The notes beneath the pieces are model-generated. The model saw only the letters and a program-made list of their open reading frames with translations. It was not told the origin of the DNA and did not search any database. This document shows positions 31,927 to 41,184 of a stretch of 64,000 nucleotides of DNA, one piece after another. Position numbers and translations under genes: made by a program. The DNA is from an uncultured Clostridia bacterium (GTDB taxonomy: Bacteria; Bacillota; Clostridia; Oscillospirales; Oscillospiraceae): NCBI GenBank assembly GCA_947649615.1, contig CANSSG010000006.1, positions 1 to 64,000 of the forward strand, read 5' to 3'. Each line of letters starts with the position of its first letter. Within the stretch, counting starts at the first letter, position 1.

Positions 31927-31952
31927 CAAAAAAGCTGCAAAGCATCTTTTTT
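31927..31952. terminator. Bidirectional terminator
   Basis: AAAAAAG-c-TGC-aaa-GCA-t-CTTTTTT between the flavoprotein gene and the convergent DUF3786 gene; a second GC-rich hairpin (GGCGGGC/GCCCGCC) follows at 31962-31979. Confidence 0.65.
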
Positions 31953-31969
31953 AAACCGCGCGGCGGGCT

Positions 31970-32590
31970 TCAGCCCGCCGCCTCCATCATTTCCCGCAGC
32001 CGTTCCAGCAGATGCCCCGCCGCGTAGTAAGTGGTTTCATACCGCATAAACGCCAGCGTCCGCCTGTCCCACATGATCTTGAGCACGGGTTCGAACTCGT
32101 CGTCCCCGTCCCAGAATTGCAGCATCACGGGAAAGAAGTCAAACAGGGGAATGGTATACGACACATCCCCCACCTTTCCTGGCAAACCGCCCAGCCGCTC
32201 GCAGGCATCCCGCAGCTCCCGGCGCCGCCCGGCGAAGGCCTTCGCGCTGCCGTCAAAGAGGTTCCCGCCCAGGTAAGCGGTTTTCGTGACGCCATCCAGG
32301 TCATTGACCCGCACAAACTCCCCGCTGAGGCGGCAGTCCTCCTTCGACCCGCACAGCACGTCAAAGATGGTCATGACCTCGTTAAACCCGGCGTGTTCCA
32401 GCCCCGGCAGCCGTTCCACCCGCCCGGTTTTCCGGTTGATGCGGTACTTCCGGGCGGCGAAGCGGATGTAGAGGAACCCCTCGTCGCTGTCCAGCCGGAA
32501 TTTTCGGATCATGGCTTCCTGGTCGTACCCGGCAAAGGACCCTTCCACCCGGTCGCGGGTGATATCGTAATTAGACTTGCGTTCTTCCAT
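31970..32590 (-). CDS. DUF3786 domain protein
   Basis: A 206-residue soluble protein. YDITRDRVEGSFAGYDQEA, GFLYIRFAARKYRINRKTG and GFNEVMTIFDVLCGSKEDC, with a C-terminal VMLQFWDGDDEFEPVLKIMWD segment, are those of DUF3786, a family widespread in anaerobic Firmicutes without assigned function. ATG 32590 has GGGAGG at six bases. An upstream extension of 19 residues passes through the terminator hairpin of the previous gene and is rejected. It lies downstream of the fucose-isomerase-type gene but is separated from it by a strong hairpin. Confidence 0.82.
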   Translation of the reverse strand: MEERKSNYDITRDRVEGSFAGYDQEAMIRKFRLDSDEGFLYIRFAARKYRINRKTGRVERLPGLEHAGFNEVMTIFDVLCGSKEDCRLSGEFVRVNDLDGVTKTAYLGGNLFDGSAKAFAGRRRELRDACERLGGLPGKVGDVSYTIPLFDFFPVMLQFWDGDDEFEPVLKIMWDRRTLAFMRYETTYYAAGHLLERLREMMEAAG

Positions 32591-32602
32591 CTCGAACCTC
32601 CC

Positions 32603-32644
32603 AAAAGGCCCGTGGGTTTTCTGCAAACCCACGGGCCTTGTTTT
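32603..32644 (-). terminator. Terminator after the isomerase gene
   Basis: AAGGCCCGTGGGTTT (32605-32619) pairs perfectly with AAACCCACGGGCCTT (32625-32639). On the minus strand TTTT follows. It closes the GH130-GH38-isomerase transcript just before the DUF3786 gene. Confidence 0.8.
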
Positions 32645-34122
32645 CATTGAAACGGGTTTTCCCCGGGATAGGGCAGGCTGGCGGGCTGGTTGTAGGCGAT
32701 GTCCTGGATGCCTAGGTACTTAAACACCTCAAACAGCGCCTTCCCCCAGTGTCCAAAGGCCACGGCCCCATGGTGGGGATACCGCTTGGCGATCAGCACA
32801 TGGCGGTAGAACCGGTCCATTTCCGGGATGGCGAAGGCCCCGATAGACCCGAAGCTCTCGCAGTCCACGTCCAGCACCGACCCCTGGGCCACATAGGCCC
32901 TAAGCTGTGTATCGGCCCCGGACTGAAGCCGGAAGAAGGTAATATCTCCCGCCTTAATATTCCCTTCCATCGTCCCCCGGGTAATATCCGGTTCGGGCAG
33001 GTCCGGCTCCAGGTCCCGTTTCATAATGAGCTGATAGCCCATATGGGGGTTTTTCAGCAGGGCGCAGGAGGTATTCCCGCAGTGGAAGCCCATAAAGGTC
33101 TCGTTCAGCCGGCAGCTATATTTGCCCCGGATGCCCTTTTCATAAATCGCCGCAGGCACGGTATTGTTAATATCCAGCAGGGTCGTTGGTGCGCCGGACA
33201 CGCAGACGCCTATGTACTCGCTGAGCGCCCCATAAATATCCACCTCGCATGCCACGGGGATTCCCCGCGCCGCCAGGCGGCTGTTGACGTAGCAGGGTAC
33301 GAACTTGAACTCGGTCTGGAACGCGGGCCAGCACTTGTTGGCGAAGGCCACATACTGCCTTGTCCCCTTATGCTCCTCCATCCAGTCCAGCAGGGTCAGC
33401 TCATACTGGGCCAGCCGGGGCAGGATGCCGCCATAGGGATTGTTCCCGCCCAATTCCGCTTCCATCTCCGCGATTTTAGCGGGGATGCGCCCATCGCCCG
33501 CATGCTTGTTGTAGGCAGCCAGCAGGTCCAGCTCGGAATTCTCCTCCACCGCCACGCCCAGGTCATACAGGGCCTTGATGGGCGCGTTGCAGGCCAGGAA
33601 GTCATCGGGCCTGGGGCCGAAGGTAATGACCTTCAGCCCCTTCAGCCCCAGGATCGCCCGCGCGATAGGCGCAAACTCCCGGATTTTCTCCGCCAGTTCC
33701 CCGGCGGTCCCCACGGGGTATTCGGGGATATAGGCGGTTTTCCCCCGCAGCCCCAGGTTATAGGAGCAGTTGAGCATCCCGCAGTAGGCGTCGCCCCGCC
33801 CGTCGTGGAGGTCGCCGTCGCCCTCAGCGGCGGCCACATACATAATAGGCCCATGGAACCACTGCGCGAGCAAGGTTTCAGGCGTCTCCGGCCCGAAGTT
33901 GCCCAGGAACACCACCAGCGCATTGACACCGTTGGCCTTCACATCCCGGACGGCCTCCTTCGCCTGCACTTCGTTTTCCACAATCACGGGGCATTCATAA
34001 AGCCCCCCGCCATAAGCCGCCTTCAGCGCCTCCCGCCGCCGCCGGCTGAGGGAAGCGGGAAAGCAGGAGCGGGACACGGCAATCACGCCCAGCTTGACTT
34101 CCGGAATATTGCACAGTTCCAT
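32644..34122 (-). CDS. L-fucose/L-arabinose isomerase-fold protein
   Basis: A 492-residue cytosolic protein of the FucI/AraA-like isomerase superfamily. An N-terminal Rossmann-like region (KLGVIAVSRSCFP, NALVVFLGNFGPET) precedes a middle and C-terminal region with ACEVDIYGALSEYIGVCVSG, FHCGNTSCALL and HHGAVAFGHWGKALFEV. The conserved Glu, Asp and His expected for the Mn2+ site appear in these segments. Family members convert aldoses such as L-fucose to ketoses, and the exact substrate varies. It is the last gene of a run with GH38 and GH130, so it may handle a monosaccharide freed from N-glycans, such as core fucose or mannose (inference). No fuculokinase or aldolase is present in the window. 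Confidence 0.8.
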   Translation of the reverse strand: MELCNIPEVKLGVIAVSRSCFPASLSRRRREALKAAYGGGLYECPVIVENEVQAKEAVRDVKANGVNALVVFLGNFGPETPETLLAQWFHGPIMYVAAAEGDGDLHDGRGDAYCGMLNCSYNLGLRGKTAYIPEYPVGTAGELAEKIREFAPIARAILGLKGLKVITFGPRPDDFLACNAPIKALYDLGVAVEENSELDLLAAYNKHAGDGRIPAKIAEMEAELGGNNPYGGILPRLAQYELTLLDWMEEHKGTRQYVAFANKCWPAFQTEFKFVPCYVNSRLAARGIPVACEVDIYGALSEYIGVCVSGAPTTLLDINNTVPAAIYEKGIRGKYSCRLNETFMGFHCGNTSCALLKNPHMGYQLIMKRDLEPDLPEPDITRGTMEGNIKAGDITFFRLQSGADTQLRAYVAQGSVLDVDCESFGSIGAFAIPEMDRFYRHVLIAKRYPHHGAVAFGHWGKALFEVFKYLGIQDIAYNQPASLPYPGENPFQ

Positions 34123-34144
34123 ATTACGCTGCCTCCTATATTTA

Positions 34145-37100
34145 TTACTTCAGCAGAATGGTCTTGATCTCGTAGGGCTTGGTGAGGAAGCATACCTTGC
34201 CGTCCACCACGGGCAGCTCCTCCTCAACCTCTTCCAGCAGGTTGCAGCTATAAGCCTTCGCGGTGCCTGCGGGTACATGGAGGACGGTCTTTGTCCGGGC
34301 GTTCTCGCTCTCGTAGAGCCGCAGCACAGTACCGTCCCCATTTTCCGCCTGCTTGACGGTCTCCAGCACCACGTTCTTCTGCTCCACGGAAGCCAGGGAG
34401 AACGCTTCCCCGGGCCGTCCGGCGTCCAAAGCCCTGGCGGGCTGATTAAGGAAGTAGCTTTCCCGCACGGTTCCAGCCTCCCGCCAAGACCCGGCGTGGG
34501 GATAGAGGGCGTAGGTAAACACATGTTCCTCCTGGTCGGCCACGGGGTTTGGCTCAATGCCGGACTTGATAAGGGTCAGGCTGACCACGCCGTCCCGGAC
34601 GCTGTGGCCGTACTTGCAGTCGTTGAGCAGGCTCACGCCGTAATGCCCCTCGGAAAAGTCCATCCACTTCTGCCCGCAGACCTCAAACCGGGCCTTATCC
34701 CAGCTGGTATTGGTGTGGACCTTCCGGGTGAGGTTGCCGAACTGAATCTCGAAGGTGGCCTCATCGCTGTGGATATCCACCGGGAACTCGGCCTTGAGCA
34801 AATGCTGGTGCTGCTTCCAATCCACCCAGGTCTCAAAGTCGATCCGCCGGGAGTTGGCATAGAAGCAGACCTTCTGCTTAACGGTAGTCAGGCTGATTTT
34901 ATATTCCAGTTCCACTGCGGCCCGCACCGGGCCATCCTCCACCCAGGTCATCTTGACCAGATGATCCACCGGCCAGGACTTCTCGGTATAGAACATATCA
35001 ATATCCCAGTTATCGTAATAAATGGGCTTATCCTCGAACATCCGCAGCATGTTGGCGGCCTTCCCCGCCTGCACCAGCTCCCGGTCGTTCTCCTTGTCGA
35101 ACAGGGAGGAGAGATGCCCTTGGGCATCGAACGCCACCCGGTAGAAGGGCGTCTCAATATGCCGCTCGTCCGTCCGGGCAAAGGGGCTGGCCGCAGCCCC
35201 GGCGTTGGCCTTGGCGAAGGTCTTCCACCCCTTGGCGGGAAGCCCTTCCACGAAAGCCACCGCGCCGCCGCTGGTCTTCTGCACGGGGAACACCCGGCCG
35301 TTTTCATCGCACAGCGCCTCCGCGCTGGTCTCGCCCAGTTCCACGACGCCATCCCGGGCGAAGCCGGTGGTATTGAACACGGTCACGCCCTCGCCCTGGC
35401 CCGCCAGGGCGGCCAGCCGCTGGCGGAGCAGCTCCCCGGCGGTCTCCGCGATTTCTGCGTACTCCCGCTTGGTAACCTCATAGACCTCATGGATGGAGGA
35501 GCCGGGCAGGATGTCATGGAACTGGTTAATCAGCACGGTTTTCCACATCCGGTCCAGTTCCGCCGCCGGATACGGGAACTGCTTCGCGGCCAGCACGGAA
35601 GCCAGTTCCAAATCCATCAGCAGCAGCTCGCTCTTGCGGTTCCCCCGCTTATTGCGGGCCATGGAGGTATAGGTGCCGCGATGGTACTCGAAGTAGAACT
35701 CGCCCTCCCAGGTCTCCAGCCGGGGATTATCCTTGACCCGCTCTTCCAGTTCCTCGAAGAACTTCCGGGAGAACTCCTGGCGCACCTTGGGGATGCCGCG
35801 TACGCCCTTTTCCATACGGACGGAGGTTTCCAGCATTTCCCGGGTGGGTCCGCCGCCGCCGTCGCCGTAGCCATAGGAGATCAGGATATCGTTATTGATT
35901 TCCTTATTCTGGTAACGCTCCCAGCCGCCCATAATGGCGTCAGGATGAAGCATCCCGTTATAGGTGGTAAAGAAGTTGCTTGCCGGCTGCCCGGTCCCCA
36001 GGGTGGTAATGAGGTGGGTCAGGACCTCGGTCCCATCAATTCCCCGCCACATCATGGTGTCGTTTGGTACCTTGTCAATCTGGTTCCAGGAGAGTTTTGT
36101 GGTCATAAAGTAGTCTACGCCGGACTTCTTCATAATCTGGGGCAGCGCGCCGGAGTAGCCGAACACGTCGGGCAGCCAGAGGATCCGGTTGTCCACGCCG
36201 AACTCATCCTTAAAGAACCGCTTCCCGTGCATAAACTGCCGCACCAGGGACTCGCCGGAGGTTAGGTTGCAGTCTGGCTCCACCCAGGTGCCGCCTTCCG
36301 GCTCCCAGCGGCCCTCCCTGACCCGCTCCTTAAGCCGCTCATAGAGGGCGGGATAGCGCTCCTTCAGGAAGTAGTACAGCACGGGCTGGCTGGACATAAA
36401 GCGGTAGCTGGGGAACTCCTCCATCAGCTTGAGGACGGTAGCGAAGCTGCGGACCACCTTTTCCTGGGTCTGGGCGACGGTCCACCACCACGCCACGTCG
36501 ATATGGGTATGGCCGATGCAGGTTGCCACCACGCCGTCCCAGCCGCCCATCTTCTCATAGAGGTTTTCGGTCACATAGGCCTGGGCCTTTTCCAGGGAGG
36601 CATAGAACCCCTCGGAATACGGCTCCCGCAAATCCAGCAGGTTGATGGTGTCGTTGAGCACGGTCTGGATCGCCAGCCGGTTCTGGTCATCCTCCTGCAT
36701 CCGGGAGAAGGCCCGCAGGGGGACCTGCAAATCCCAATACAGCCGGTTGATCGCCTCATCCTGCTCATAAAGTTCCACCAGGAAGCGGAACTCGGAGTGG
36801 AGGGTGCCGGTATAGGCCTGGATATCCACCCGGAGCTTTTCCCCGGCGGGGGCGTGTTCAAAGAGCCTGACTTCCCGGTGGTTCATATCCAGCCCTTGGG
36901 TTTCCTTCCCATTGAGGAACAGGAGGAACTGGGGATTCTTCCCATCGTCCCACTCCTCGATTTGGGTCCGGACCTTCATCCAGACGGACTTCCCCTCCAG
37001 GTTGCCGGGGATTACGATATCCCCCCGGAACCAGTAGTGCTCATCCGGGCCATACCAGTGCATGGTATTCCCGTCGAAGCCCTCCCACGCCGCTTCCCCG

Positions 37101-37231
37101 GCGTCCACCTGGGAGGGGTAGAGGAAGAAGCCCTTTTTATACTGCCAGTCCGTCACGGGCTGGACGTTGCGAATCCGCAGCTTGTTCAAATTATCACAGA
37201 TGACCTGAATCCGCTTATCAATAAAATACAT
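34145..37231 (-). CDS. GH38 alpha-mannosidase
   Basis: A 1028-residue cytosolic enzyme without signal peptide. An N-terminal domain precedes the GH38 catalytic domain. GHTHIDVAWWW near 240-250 holds the zinc-binding His and Asp245. WLPDVFGYSGALPQI carries the nucleophile Asp355. QFHDILPGSSIHEVYE near 480 holds further zinc ligands. Beta-rich C-terminal domains follow. It is the full length of bacterial GH38 enzymes, which remove alpha-linked mannose from high-mannose or trimmed N-glycans. ATG 37231 is ten bases after GAGGAG; the upstream TTG has no SD. It sits between a GH130 phosphorylase and an isomerase, which supports mannoside use. Confidence 0.93.
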   Translation of the reverse strand: MYFIDKRIQVICDNLNKLRIRNVQPVTDWQYKKGFFLYPSQVDAGEAAWEGFDGNTMHWYGPDEHYWFRGDIVIPGNLEGKSVWMKVRTQIEEWDDGKNPQFLLFLNGKETQGLDMNHREVRLFEHAPAGEKLRVDIQAYTGTLHSEFRFLVELYEQDEAINRLYWDLQVPLRAFSRMQEDDQNRLAIQTVLNDTINLLDLREPYSEGFYASLEKAQAYVTENLYEKMGGWDGVVATCIGHTHIDVAWWWTVAQTQEKVVRSFATVLKLMEEFPSYRFMSSQPVLYYFLKERYPALYERLKERVREGRWEPEGGTWVEPDCNLTSGESLVRQFMHGKRFFKDEFGVDNRILWLPDVFGYSGALPQIMKKSGVDYFMTTKLSWNQIDKVPNDTMMWRGIDGTEVLTHLITTLGTGQPASNFFTTYNGMLHPDAIMGGWERYQNKEINNDILISYGYGDGGGGPTREMLETSVRMEKGVRGIPKVRQEFSRKFFEELEERVKDNPRLETWEGEFYFEYHRGTYTSMARNKRGNRKSELLLMDLELASVLAAKQFPYPAAELDRMWKTVLINQFHDILPGSSIHEVYEVTKREYAEIAETAGELLRQRLAALAGQGEGVTVFNTTGFARDGVVELGETSAEALCDENGRVFPVQKTSGGAVAFVEGLPAKGWKTFAKANAGAAASPFARTDERHIETPFYRVAFDAQGHLSSLFDKENDRELVQAGKAANMLRMFEDKPIYYDNWDIDMFYTEKSWPVDHLVKMTWVEDGPVRAAVELEYKISLTTVKQKVCFYANSRRIDFETWVDWKQHQHLLKAEFPVDIHSDEATFEIQFGNLTRKVHTNTSWDKARFEVCGQKWMDFSEGHYGVSLLNDCKYGHSVRDGVVSLTLIKSGIEPNPVADQEEHVFTYALYPHAGSWREAGTVRESYFLNQPARALDAGRPGEAFSLASVEQKNVVLETVKQAENGDGTVLRLYESENARTKTVLHVPAGTAKAYSCNLLEEVEEELPVVDGKVCFLTKPYEIKTILLK

Positions 37232-37284
37232 AGAATGTGTTCTCCTCAAAAAAGGGATGAATTTTTAAATCGTGCGCCCCGGGG

Positions 37285-38274
37285 TTACAGGGAATTTTCC
37301 TTCATATACCCCAGCAGCTCATCCACGGTAGTAAACGCCAGGCCGGTAACCGTATCGGCGCATCCGTAGTAGACGGCGATCCGCCCGGTGTCCGCGTCGG
37401 CCAGGGCGGCGCAGGGGAAGACCACGTTAGGCACATCGCCCATGCACTCATACGGCTCATAGGGCGCCATAATATAATCCTTGGTCCGGCAAAGCACCTT
37501 CCAGGGCTGGTCACGGTCGAGCAGGGCGCAGCCCATGCGGTATACGTAGCCGTTGCAGGTGGTCAGTACCCCGTGGTAGATCATCAGCCAGCCCTCGTCC
37601 GTCTCAATAGGGATCGGGCCGGCGCCGATTTTGGTGGACTGCCAGGCGGACTCATCCCCCTTGACGGTGCTCATCACATGCCTGTGGCATCCCCAGAACT
37701 TCATATCGGGGCTTTGGCTGACGAACACATCGCCGAAGGGCGTATGCCCCGTATCGCTGGGCCGGGAGAGCATCATATACATCCCGCCAATTTTCCGGGG
37801 AAACAGTACGCCGTTGCGGTTGTAGGGGAGGAAGGCGTTTTCCAGCTGATGGAAGCTCTCAAAATCCTCCGTCCAGCCCACGCCGATGGTCGGCCCATGG
37901 TACCCGTTGCACCACGTCACATAATACTTCCCGTCAATCTGGCACACCCTGGGGTCATAGCGGTACTCCCGCTGGAGGATTTCCGGGTCTTCGCCCTGGA
38001 ATACCACCGGTTCCTCCCGGATGTCCCAATGTACGCCGTCCTTGCTGAAGCCGGGGAAAATATCCATGCTGACGGAACGGCTGTCGCACCGGAACACCCC
38101 GGCGAAGCCGTCCTTGTAGGGAACCACCGCGCTGTTGAAGACGGAGTTGGACCGTTTGAGGGCGTGGCGGCCGATAATGGGGTTGCCGGTAAAGCGCCAC
38201 AGGGGCATAGCGTACCCTTCCGGCTTGTCCTGCCAGGGCAGGTTGGGGATGGCGCTGCCAATAATCTTACTCAT
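37285..38274 (-). CDS. GH130 beta-mannoside phosphorylase
   Basis: A 329-residue five-bladed beta-propeller enzyme of GH130. The segments [40 protein letters not shown] (the catalytic Asp of the family is in YDPR) and WGGCHR-like and [19 protein letters not shown] mark the successive blades. GH130 enzymes split beta-1,4-mannosyl bonds with phosphate to give mannose-1-phosphate. Subgroups act on Man-GlcNAc, Man-Glc or mannobiose. Next to GH38, and with a GH20 hexosaminidase upstream, the Man-GlcNAc core of N-glycans is the best guess (inference). It starts the operon with GH38 and the isomerase. The SD GAGGAGAAG precedes the ATG. Confidence 0.9.
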   Translation of the reverse strand: MSKIIGSAIPNLPWQDKPEGYAMPLWRFTGNPIIGRHALKRSNSVFNSAVVPYKDGFAGVFRCDSRSVSMDIFPGFSKDGVHWDIREEPVVFQGEDPEILQREYRYDPRVCQIDGKYYVTWCNGYHGPTIGVGWTEDFESFHQLENAFLPYNRNGVLFPRKIGGMYMMLSRPSDTGHTPFGDVFVSQSPDMKFWGCHRHVMSTVKGDESAWQSTKIGAGPIPIETDEGWLMIYHGVLTTCNGYVYRMGCALLDRDQPWKVLCRTKDYIMAPYEPYECMGDVPNVVFPCAALADADTGRIAVYYGCADTVTGLAFTTVDELLGYMKENSL

Positions 38275-38300
38275 AGCTTCTCCTCATTACAAAAAATTTT

Positions 38301-38528
38301 GAGGTATACATACTTTTTTCTTGAAAGAAAAAAGTATCAAAAAAGAACATTTGCCTTGGAGCGGGGAGACCGTCTGCGGTTTCAGGGCTTCCGTCCGGCG
38401 CCGCCGTGCGCAGCCTTTTCGGACCGCCCGACTAAAGGTCTCTATCGGCAGACTTTGGGAAAAGATAACGCCCGCGGGGTTCTTTTTTGATATAGTCTTC
38501 ACCTGCAAAAGAAAAGTATGTATACCTC
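38301..38528. mobile_element. MITE-like palindromic element between the GH130 and importer genes
   Basis: A 228-bp non-coding insert bounded by perfect 13-bp inverted ends, GAGGTATACATAC (38301-38313) and GTATGTATACCTC (38516-38528), with the similarity running on into CTTTT/AAAAG. A second nested pair, TATCAAAAAAGAAC (38335-38348) and GTTCTTTTTTGATA (38479-38492), is perfect over 14 bp. A local hairpin CTTTTTTCTT-ga-AAGAAAAAAG lies inside the left end. A similar T-rich hairpin is found at 53110-53130. This looks like a miniature transposable element; no transposase or target duplication could be identified. Confidence 0.65.
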
Positions 38529-38534
38529 TGTTTG

Positions 38535-38579
38535 AAAAAGGGGCTGCTGCTGCCTGGACGGCTGCAACAGCCCCTTTTT
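38535..38579. terminator. Terminator after the importer lipoprotein gene
   Basis: AAAAAGGGGCTG (38535-38546) with CAGCCCCTTTTT (38568-38579), an inner GC pairing, and A/T runs on both sides. Confidence 0.85.
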
Positions 38580-38609
38580 CAAAAGCTTTCGCTGGAATCA
38601 GGCGGGCAA

Positions 38610-40154
38610 TTACTTGCTGGCCAGATAAGCATCCAACTGGGTCTGCACTTCGGCGACGACCTCATCAAAGCCGGAATCGCGCATCTCGGCCATCATGTTG
38701 GCAACGTTGGTCTCGGGATCACCGGTACCGGTGTGGATAATGCCCTTGTAGCCCTCGAAGATAGCGACGCAGGCCGCGATCTGGTCGGAAACGTTGCTGT
38801 TGTCAAACACAAAGCCCATGGCGGGGGAACGCAGGGCGTTCTCGTTCTGCACCAGGATTTCGTCCACATAGGGGTTGACCTCGGTATCGTCGGTGGGGGT
38901 CATGTGGATGGTCTTGCCCTGGGTGTAGGCGGCCAGGGTCCAGTCGGTGTTGATCTTGTGGACGCGCTGCTCAGTAGTGGTCTCGCCGTTTTTGGTTATT
39001 TCCATTTCCACATACTCGAAGTTCACGCCTTCTTCACCGTAAGAGAGCATATCGCGCAGCTTGGTGTCGGTGTTGACCAGCTCCAGGAACTTCAGAGCCT
39101 CCAGGGGGTGGGGGGAAGAAGCAGAGATGCAGGCCATGGAGCCCTGCACGGTGTCGGTGGACAGGACGGGCTGGCCGAAGGAGGAAACTACGACCTCAGC
39201 GCCGCGGCCCTCGCCCCAGCCGGCAGCGGCAGCGGGCCAACCCTGGGCGATGCCCACGCCGCACATACCGGTCGCCTCGGCGGCGGTAGCGGCGTCGGAG
39301 TTGATGAGACCGTTGTTCATCCACTGGTTGAGGATCTTGAGCTGATCCATAACATCGGTCTGCTCATAGACGGCCACGACTTCGGTGCTGCCATTGGTGT
39401 AGCTGACGCCCAGGCCGGGGAGACCCACGCCCAGACCGTCATACAGGTTGCCGGCGATGCAGGAGATGCCGTCCTTGTTCAGCAGCAAGGGGGCCTCGCC
39501 GGTGCCTTCCTTCAGGGCCTCGAGGGCGGGGGTGGCGTCCGCGATGGAGTGGACGTTGGCATAGTCGGGATAGTAGGCGTCAACCTGATCCTTGGTCCAG
39601 ACAAAGAACTGCGCAGCGGCGCTGTCCTTGTAAGCGGGGATGCCGTAAAGCTTGCCGCCCAGCTTGCAGGCTTCGATGAAGTCGGCAGGAATGGCCTCGG
39701 TCAGGCCGGGGGTCTCCTTGATAAGCTCGGTCAGGTCCGCGAAAGCGCCCATCTTCACGTCGTTGGCATAGGAGCCGAAGTCGGTGAACATGATGTCATA
39801 AGGCTCGTTGGTCTGAACGATGACGCTGCGGCGGTTGCCCCAGTCGCCCCAGGAGATGCACTGCATGTTCAGATGCACGCCGATCTTTTCCTCCAGATAG
39901 GCGTTGACCTTCTCGGTCCAGGAGTCGATGTTGGTTGGCTGGCCGCCGCCCACCTGGTACCAGGTGATTACGGGGATGTCGCCGTCAGTGGTGGGAGCGG
40001 GGGTGTTGTCCTTGTTCTGATCGTCGGACGGGGTGTTGGCGTCGGTGTTCGGGGTATCGGTGCCGGGGGTGTTGGTGCCGCTGTTGTTGCCGCAGGCGGT
40101 GAGCATGGCAAGCATCATTACGCCCGCCAGCAGCAATGCAAGAACTTTCTTCAT
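38610..40154 (-). CDS. Family 1 (LplA/YtcQ-type) oligosaccharide-binding lipoprotein
   Basis: A 514-residue lipoprotein. The signal MKKVLALLLAGVMMLAMLTAC has the lipobox Cys at 21. A Thr/Pro/Asn-rich linker follows to about 55, then the binding domain with VITWYQVGGGQPTNIDSW, YDIMFTDFGSYANDV and KLYGIPAYKDSAAAQFFVWT. This is the large solute-binding type found with LplB/LplC permeases, taking up oligosaccharides. It is the last gene of the importer transcript and has its own terminator. No ATPase is encoded nearby, as usual for CUT1 systems that share MsmK. The likely ligand is a trimmed N-glycan, from the context. Confidence 0.92.
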   Translation of the reverse strand: MKKVLALLLAGVMMLAMLTACGNNSGTNTPGTDTPNTDANTPSDDQNKDNTPAPTTDGDIPVITWYQVGGGQPTNIDSWTEKVNAYLEEKIGVHLNMQCISWGDWGNRRSVIVQTNEPYDIMFTDFGSYANDVKMGAFADLTELIKETPGLTEAIPADFIEACKLGGKLYGIPAYKDSAAAQFFVWTKDQVDAYYPDYANVHSIADATPALEALKEGTGEAPLLLNKDGISCIAGNLYDGLGVGLPGLGVSYTNGSTEVVAVYEQTDVMDQLKILNQWMNNGLINSDAATAAEATGMCGVGIAQGWPAAAAGWGEGRGAEVVVSSFGQPVLSTDTVQGSMACISASSPHPLEALKFLELVNTDTKLRDMLSYGEEGVNFEYVEMEITKNGETTTEQRVHKINTDWTLAAYTQGKTIHMTPTDDTEVNPYVDEILVQNENALRSPAMGFVFDNSNVSDQIAACVAIFEGYKGIIHTGTGDPETNVANMMAEMRDSGFDEVVAEVQTQLDAYLASK

Positions 40155-40233
40155 TTTCAGTGGTTCCTCCTTGTTGATAATGTCTAGGGTTTATTTTATC
40201 AAATGGCGCAGGGCCATTCAATACAATGGAAGC

Positions 40234-41172
40234 TTATCCCTTCACCGCGCCGACGGTCAAGCCGGAGATGAAATACTTCTGGAAGAAGGGATACACGCAG
40301 GCGATCGGAACGGCGACTACGAAGGCGATAGCCATGCGGACGGACTCCTGGGGCATGCTTTTCTTCAGTTCGTTGATTGTCATAGCCGCCGAGGGGTTCT
40401 TGATGAGGTATTCCAGGTTGTTCTGCATCTGGTCGAGCATCGCCTGGAGGGAGCGGAGGTTGTCGTTGCTGATATACAGCTTGGCCTGGAACCAGTCGTT
40501 CCAGTAGCCGAAGGCCAGGAACAGGCCGATGGTAGCCAGCACGGGCTTGGAAATGGGCAGGATGATCCGGAAGAAGACGGTCCACTGGCTGGCGCCGTCG
40601 ATCTTGGCGGATTCAATGATGCCGTCGGGAATGGTGGTTCTGAAGAAGGTCCGGGCGATGGTCACGTTGAAGCTGGACACCGCCAGGGGCAGAATCAGGA
40701 TCCACATGGTATCGCTCAGCTTCAAGAGCTGGGAGTTGATGACGTAGGACGCCGCCATACCGCCGCCGAAAACCATGGGGATAAACACCAGGATTGTCAG
40801 GAAGTTGTTCAGCTTATGTTCCGTCCGGCTCAGGACATAGCCCATCAGGGCCGTAAGCAGTACGCCCAGGCCGGTACCAAGGGCGGTTACGTACACGGAC
40901 ACCCACAAGGCCTGCAAAATGGCCTGCCGCTGGCCCCACAGATACTTGTACGCGTCGCCGGAGAAGGTCCGGGCGGTGACAAACACCTGGTAGCCCTCGG
41001 TGCGGATAATGTTGTTGTCCGTAATGGAGATTATGAAGATGAAGATGATGGGCAGGAAGCAGGTCAGCGCCACAATCAAAAACATCAGGTTCAGCAGGAA
41101 GTTTGTCGCCGGATGAATCCGGTTCAGGCGGCTGAGGGTGTCGCCGCTGACGGCCTTAACTTTTTTACTCAT
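40234..41172 (-). CDS. CUT1 ABC transporter permease (LplC/YtcP type)
   Basis: A 312-residue permease with six membrane segments. The binding-protein-dependent transport signature, the EAA loop that docks to the ATPase, appears as IIESAKIDGASQWTVFFRIILPISKP near 195-220. It ends PFFQKYFISGLTVGAVKG, the typical MalG-like C-terminus. It lies 12 bases after the partner permease gene and 79 bases before the binding-protein gene, in the order permease, permease, binding protein. Confidence 0.93.
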   Translation of the reverse strand: MSKKVKAVSGDTLSRLNRIHPATNFLLNLMFLIVALTCFLPIIFIFIISITDNNIIRTEGYQVFVTARTFSGDAYKYLWGQRQAILQALWVSVYVTALGTGLGVLLTALMGYVLSRTEHKLNNFLTILVFIPMVFGGGMAASYVINSQLLKLSDTMWILILPLAVSSFNVTIARTFFRTTIPDGIIESAKIDGASQWTVFFRIILPISKPVLATIGLFLAFGYWNDWFQAKLYISNDNLRSLQAMLDQMQNNLEYLIKNPSAAMTINELKKSMPQESVRMAIAFVVAVPIACVYPFFQKYFISGLTVGAVKG

Positions 41173-41184
41173 GTCGCCACCTCC

